Assembly (NCBI RefSeq): GCF_008042045.1
Contig: NZ_RDBP01000012.1
Location: 1,235,423-1,288,237 of the forward strand
DNA: 52,815 nucleotides
Origin: Streptomyces sp. T39
GTDB taxonomy: Bacteria; Actinomycetota; Actinomycetes; Streptomycetales; Streptomycetaceae
Reading direction: 5' to 3'
The translations under genes and the position numbers were made by a program. How positions within the stretch are numbered: position 1 is the first letter of the stretch; every line of letters begins with the position of its first letter. The notes under the pieces are model-generated. The model did no database searches. It was not told the DNA's origin and saw only the letters and a list, made by a program, of their open reading frames with translations. Positions 50,923-52,815 of the stretch are shown here, in pieces.

Positions 50923-52815
50923 TCCCGCCCGATGACACGATCGCGGTCGTCCACCTCGACCTGCGCGCCGGGGCGGCGGAGATCGACTCCGCCGCCGCCC
51001 TGCGGAACAAGGTCGCCCGGCAGCTCGGCCGCGCCGGGCTGCCCGAGCCCGACCACCCCCTGTTCCTGGTGGTCGACACCCCCGCCGGACTGACCGACCA
51101 CCAGCGGCAGTACGAACTGCTGACCACCTACCGCGCCCTCGGCGAGGTCCGGATCCTGGTCCTGCTGGTGGGCAGCGCCCCCGGCTCCTACGCCCGGGAG
51201 GGCGAGGCGTTCCTGCCCGACCGGCGGCTGGTGCGGCCGTCCGTGCTGCGGGCGTCGAACATCGCACTGCTGTGGGCGGGCGACCTGCGGTCCGCCCGCA
51301 CGGCTCTGGAGCAGCTGCCGCCCGACGACCCGGACGCGCTGGCGGTCCTGGTCGACGTCCTCTCGGTCCCGGACGTCTTCCTGCGGATGCTGGACGACGT
51401 CTCCGCGCTGCCGGACGCGGTGGCCGCGCCCGGTGTCCGGCTGCTGGAGCAGGATCTGCCGCCGGAGGTCCGGGACCGGGCCTGGCGGGACGCGCTCGCC
51501 CGGTTCGCGGGCGAGGACCACGAACCGGCGGCGGTCCCGGCGACCGCCCTGTCGGGCGCCGAACTGCCGGAGTCGCTGCGGGGGCTGATCGCCGGCCGCG
51601 GCGGCCGCGAGCTGCGCCACCGCGCGCCGGGCGGCGCCGCCGACCAGGCGTACCACGCCTGCGCCCAGGCCCTGGAGCGCGCCGAGGACGACGTCACCGC
51701 CCTGCGGTCGCTGCCGGGGCTGCTGACCCGCACCCGGCGGGCAGCCCTGGAGGAGGACCTGGAGCAGGCGCACCAGGCGCTCGGTGCCTACCGGGACCTC
51801 GTCGCCACGGCCCTCCACAGCGACGGCGGCTCCGGCGCGGCGCCCTCCGCCGCCGAGGCGGCCTCCCGGCTCGCCGCCCTCGGCCTGCAGGTGCCGTCGG
51901 CGGAGGGCGTGGGGGACCGGATCGGCGAGGGCCTGCGGGAGTTCGCCGGAAAGCTGCTGCACCGCGGGCTGGCCCTGCGGGCGGTGGCGCAGCGCTTCAC
52001 CGCCCTGGCGGGACAGGTCGAACCGGTGCCGGGGGCCTCGCTGCTGCCGCGGCTCGACGCACACTCGGCCGAACGGGTGGCCCGGCGGGCCGGGGCGGAG
52101 GGCGTACCGGTGCCCGCCCCGGCGGTCGGCGCCTCGGCGGCGGCCGCCGCGGCCGGGCTGCTGGGGGCGCTCTGGCAGGGCCCGCTCGCCGCCCTGGCCG
52201 CGCTGGTTCCCCTGGCCTTCGTCGTCACCGCGCTGTGCGGGGCGGCCCGGCTGCGGGACGCCTCCCGGCCCACGGGCACGGGCCGCCCGCCCCTCGGGCC
52301 GCAGATCGCCGCGGTCTGCGGGGCGGTGGCCGGCGTCGCGCTCGCGCACGCGGCCGGCACCCCGCTCTGGGCCGGCGCCGCCGGTCTGCTCGTGGCCGCC
52401 GGCGCGACCGCGGAGACCGTGCGCCGCCTGTGGCGCGCCGCCGCCGACGGCTGGGCCACCGGCCGCGGGACCGCCGCCCTGCGCGAGGCACTCGCCGGTC
52501 TCGACGGCCTGCTGGCCCGTCTGGTGCGCGAGCACTGGGCGGCCGAGGAGCGCCTGTACTGCGCCGACGCGGCCCGCTCCGTCGCGGGCATGCTGCGGGC
52601 CACCGCGGACGCCGCCGACGCCGAGGCGCCGACCGCCGGGGCGGGCACCGGTACGCCCTCCGCCCCGGCCCGCCGGGCCACCCGTTCGGCCGAGTGTGCG
52701 TCGAGCCGCGGCAGCAGCGAGGCCCCCGGCACCGGTTCGACCTGTCCCGCCAGGGCGGTGAAGCGCTGCGCCACCGCCCGCAGGGCCAGCCCGCGGTGCA
52801 GCAGCTTTCCGGCGA
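50919..52815 (+). CDS. membrane protein of unknown function, 3' end disrupted by fold-back
   Basis: Open to the window end. Genuine sequence reaches about 52618 (567 residues); beyond that the frame reads through a reverse-complement copy of its own gene and is not natural. The first 150 residues look like an alpha/beta domain (TIAVVHLDLRAGAAEIDSAA, LFLVVDTPAGL, ILVLLVGSAPG) without a P-loop. A helical middle is followed by two hydrophobic hairpins (about 404-444 and 457-500), so it is probably membrane bound. It starts in the stop of the tubulin-like gene (ATGA) and should act with it. I do not recognise the family. Confidence 0.75.
   Translation, partial: MIPPDDTIAVVHLDLRAGAAEIDSAAALRNKVARQLGRAGLPEPDHPLFLVVDTPAGLTDHQRQYELLTTYRALGEVRILVLLVGSAPGSYAREGEAFLPDRRLVRPSVLRASNIALLWAGDLRSARTALEQLPPDDPDALAVLVDVLSVPDVFLRMLDDVSALPDAVAAPGVRLLEQDLPPEVRDRAWRDALARFAGEDHEPAAVPATALSGAELPESLRGLIAGRGGRELRHRAPGGAADQAYHACAQALERAEDDVTALRSLPGLLTRTRRAALEEDLEQAHQALGAYRDLVATALHSDGGSGAAPSAAEAASRLAALGLQVPSAEGVGDRIGEGLREFAGKLLHRGLALRAVAQRFTALAGQVEPVPGASLLPRLDAHSAERVARRAGAEGVPVPAPAVGASAAAAAAGLLGALWQGPLAALAALVPLAFVVTALCGAARLRDASRPTGTGRPPLGPQIAAVCGAVAGVALAHAAGTPLWAGAAGLLVAAGATAETVRRLWRAAADGWATGRGTAALREALAGLDGLLARLVREHWAAEERLYCADAARSVAGMLRATADAADAEAPTAGAGTGTPSAPARRATRSAECASSRGSSEAPGTGSTCPARAVKRCATARRASPRCSSFPA
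51943..52139. repeat. 197-bp inverted repeat, left arm
   Basis: Perfect reverse complement of 52619-52815 over all 197 bases by direct reading. Lies inside the coding sequence of the last gene. The two arms are 479 bases apart. Confidence 0.95.
52619..52815. repeat. 197-bp inverted repeat, right arm, at the window end
   Basis: Reverse complement of 51943-52139. It ends exactly at the last base of the window. The opposite strand of this arm encodes the same peptide as the last gene (e.g. FTALAGQVEPVPGASLLPRL). Confidence 0.95.

Noticed and set aside
45208..51267. A 2019-codon open frame antisense to the vWA and tubulin-like genes
   Set aside because: Low-complexity Gly/Arg/Pro-rich translation with no domains; codon bias follows the plus-strand genes.

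Overview
The window is very GC-rich actinobacterial DNA. Its gene content (BldC, an Lsr2 paralogue, DUF3073, valine dehydrogenase, tRNA and SRP-RNA genes, and a run of pur genes) marks it as the chromosome of a Streptomyces or close relative. The 5' edge lies 21 bases beyond a ccdA-like stop codon. The 3' edge is a 197-bp perfect fold-back of sequence located about 0.7 kb upstream, so the window is probably a whole assembly contig with an artefactual right end.

Layout. (1) 1-2.1 kb, minus strand: a thiol-disulfide module (small secreted Cys protein, DsbA-like thioredoxin, CcdA-like membrane protein). (2) 2.3-10.5 kb: hrpA, tRNA-Asp, a DUF6274 small protein, bldC with a T-tract terminator and a structured leader, a conserved hypothetical, vdh and a DUF3073 protein. 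(3) 10.8-20.4 kb: purM and purF, then a Tat-exported sulfatase, a double-META lipoprotein and an MDMPI-like enzyme, then the overlapping purS-purQ-purL operon. (4) 20.7-25.3 kb: lsrL, tRNA-Gly(TCC), and an ABC-2 exporter plus DesK/DesR-like two-component system lying between two identical tRNA-Gly(GCC) genes. (5) 25.4-33.2 kb, minus strand: purC, a dimethylformamidase-like protein, a membrane protein that looks like an M48 peptidase without its zinc site, purD, dnaX and the SRP RNA, followed by a divergent tRNA-Ser. (6) 33.4-37.8 kb: three predicted secreted proteins. (7) 38.2 kb to the end: a tightly packed plus-strand operon.

The purine genes here (purF, purM, purS/Q/L, purC, purD) cover five steps of IMP synthesis and all lie on the minus strand, separated by unrelated genes. 

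The most unusual region is the last 14.5 kb. A cNMP-binding-type Crp/Fnr regulator is followed by a class III nucleotide-cyclase-like protein with both metal Asp residues, a P-loop/HEAT-like protein whose Walker A Lys is Arg, an SPFH-like scaffold, a small membrane protein of the Pycsar effector (PycTM) type, an exported von Willebrand A protein with one C-terminal membrane anchor, a 1384-residue tubulin-superfamily protein with a long acidic Trp-repeat tail, and a membrane protein without recognised domains. The genes overlap or nearly touch, so they probably work as one system: cyclic-nucleotide signalling coupled to a membrane-associated tubulin/vWA machine. The shared acidic-Trp motif in the scaffold and the tubulin tail suggests a common binding partner.

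Two structures call the assembly into question: the terminal fold-back, and a contracted dnaX 3' region built from a 57-bp tandem duplication and a 21-bp inverted repeat.
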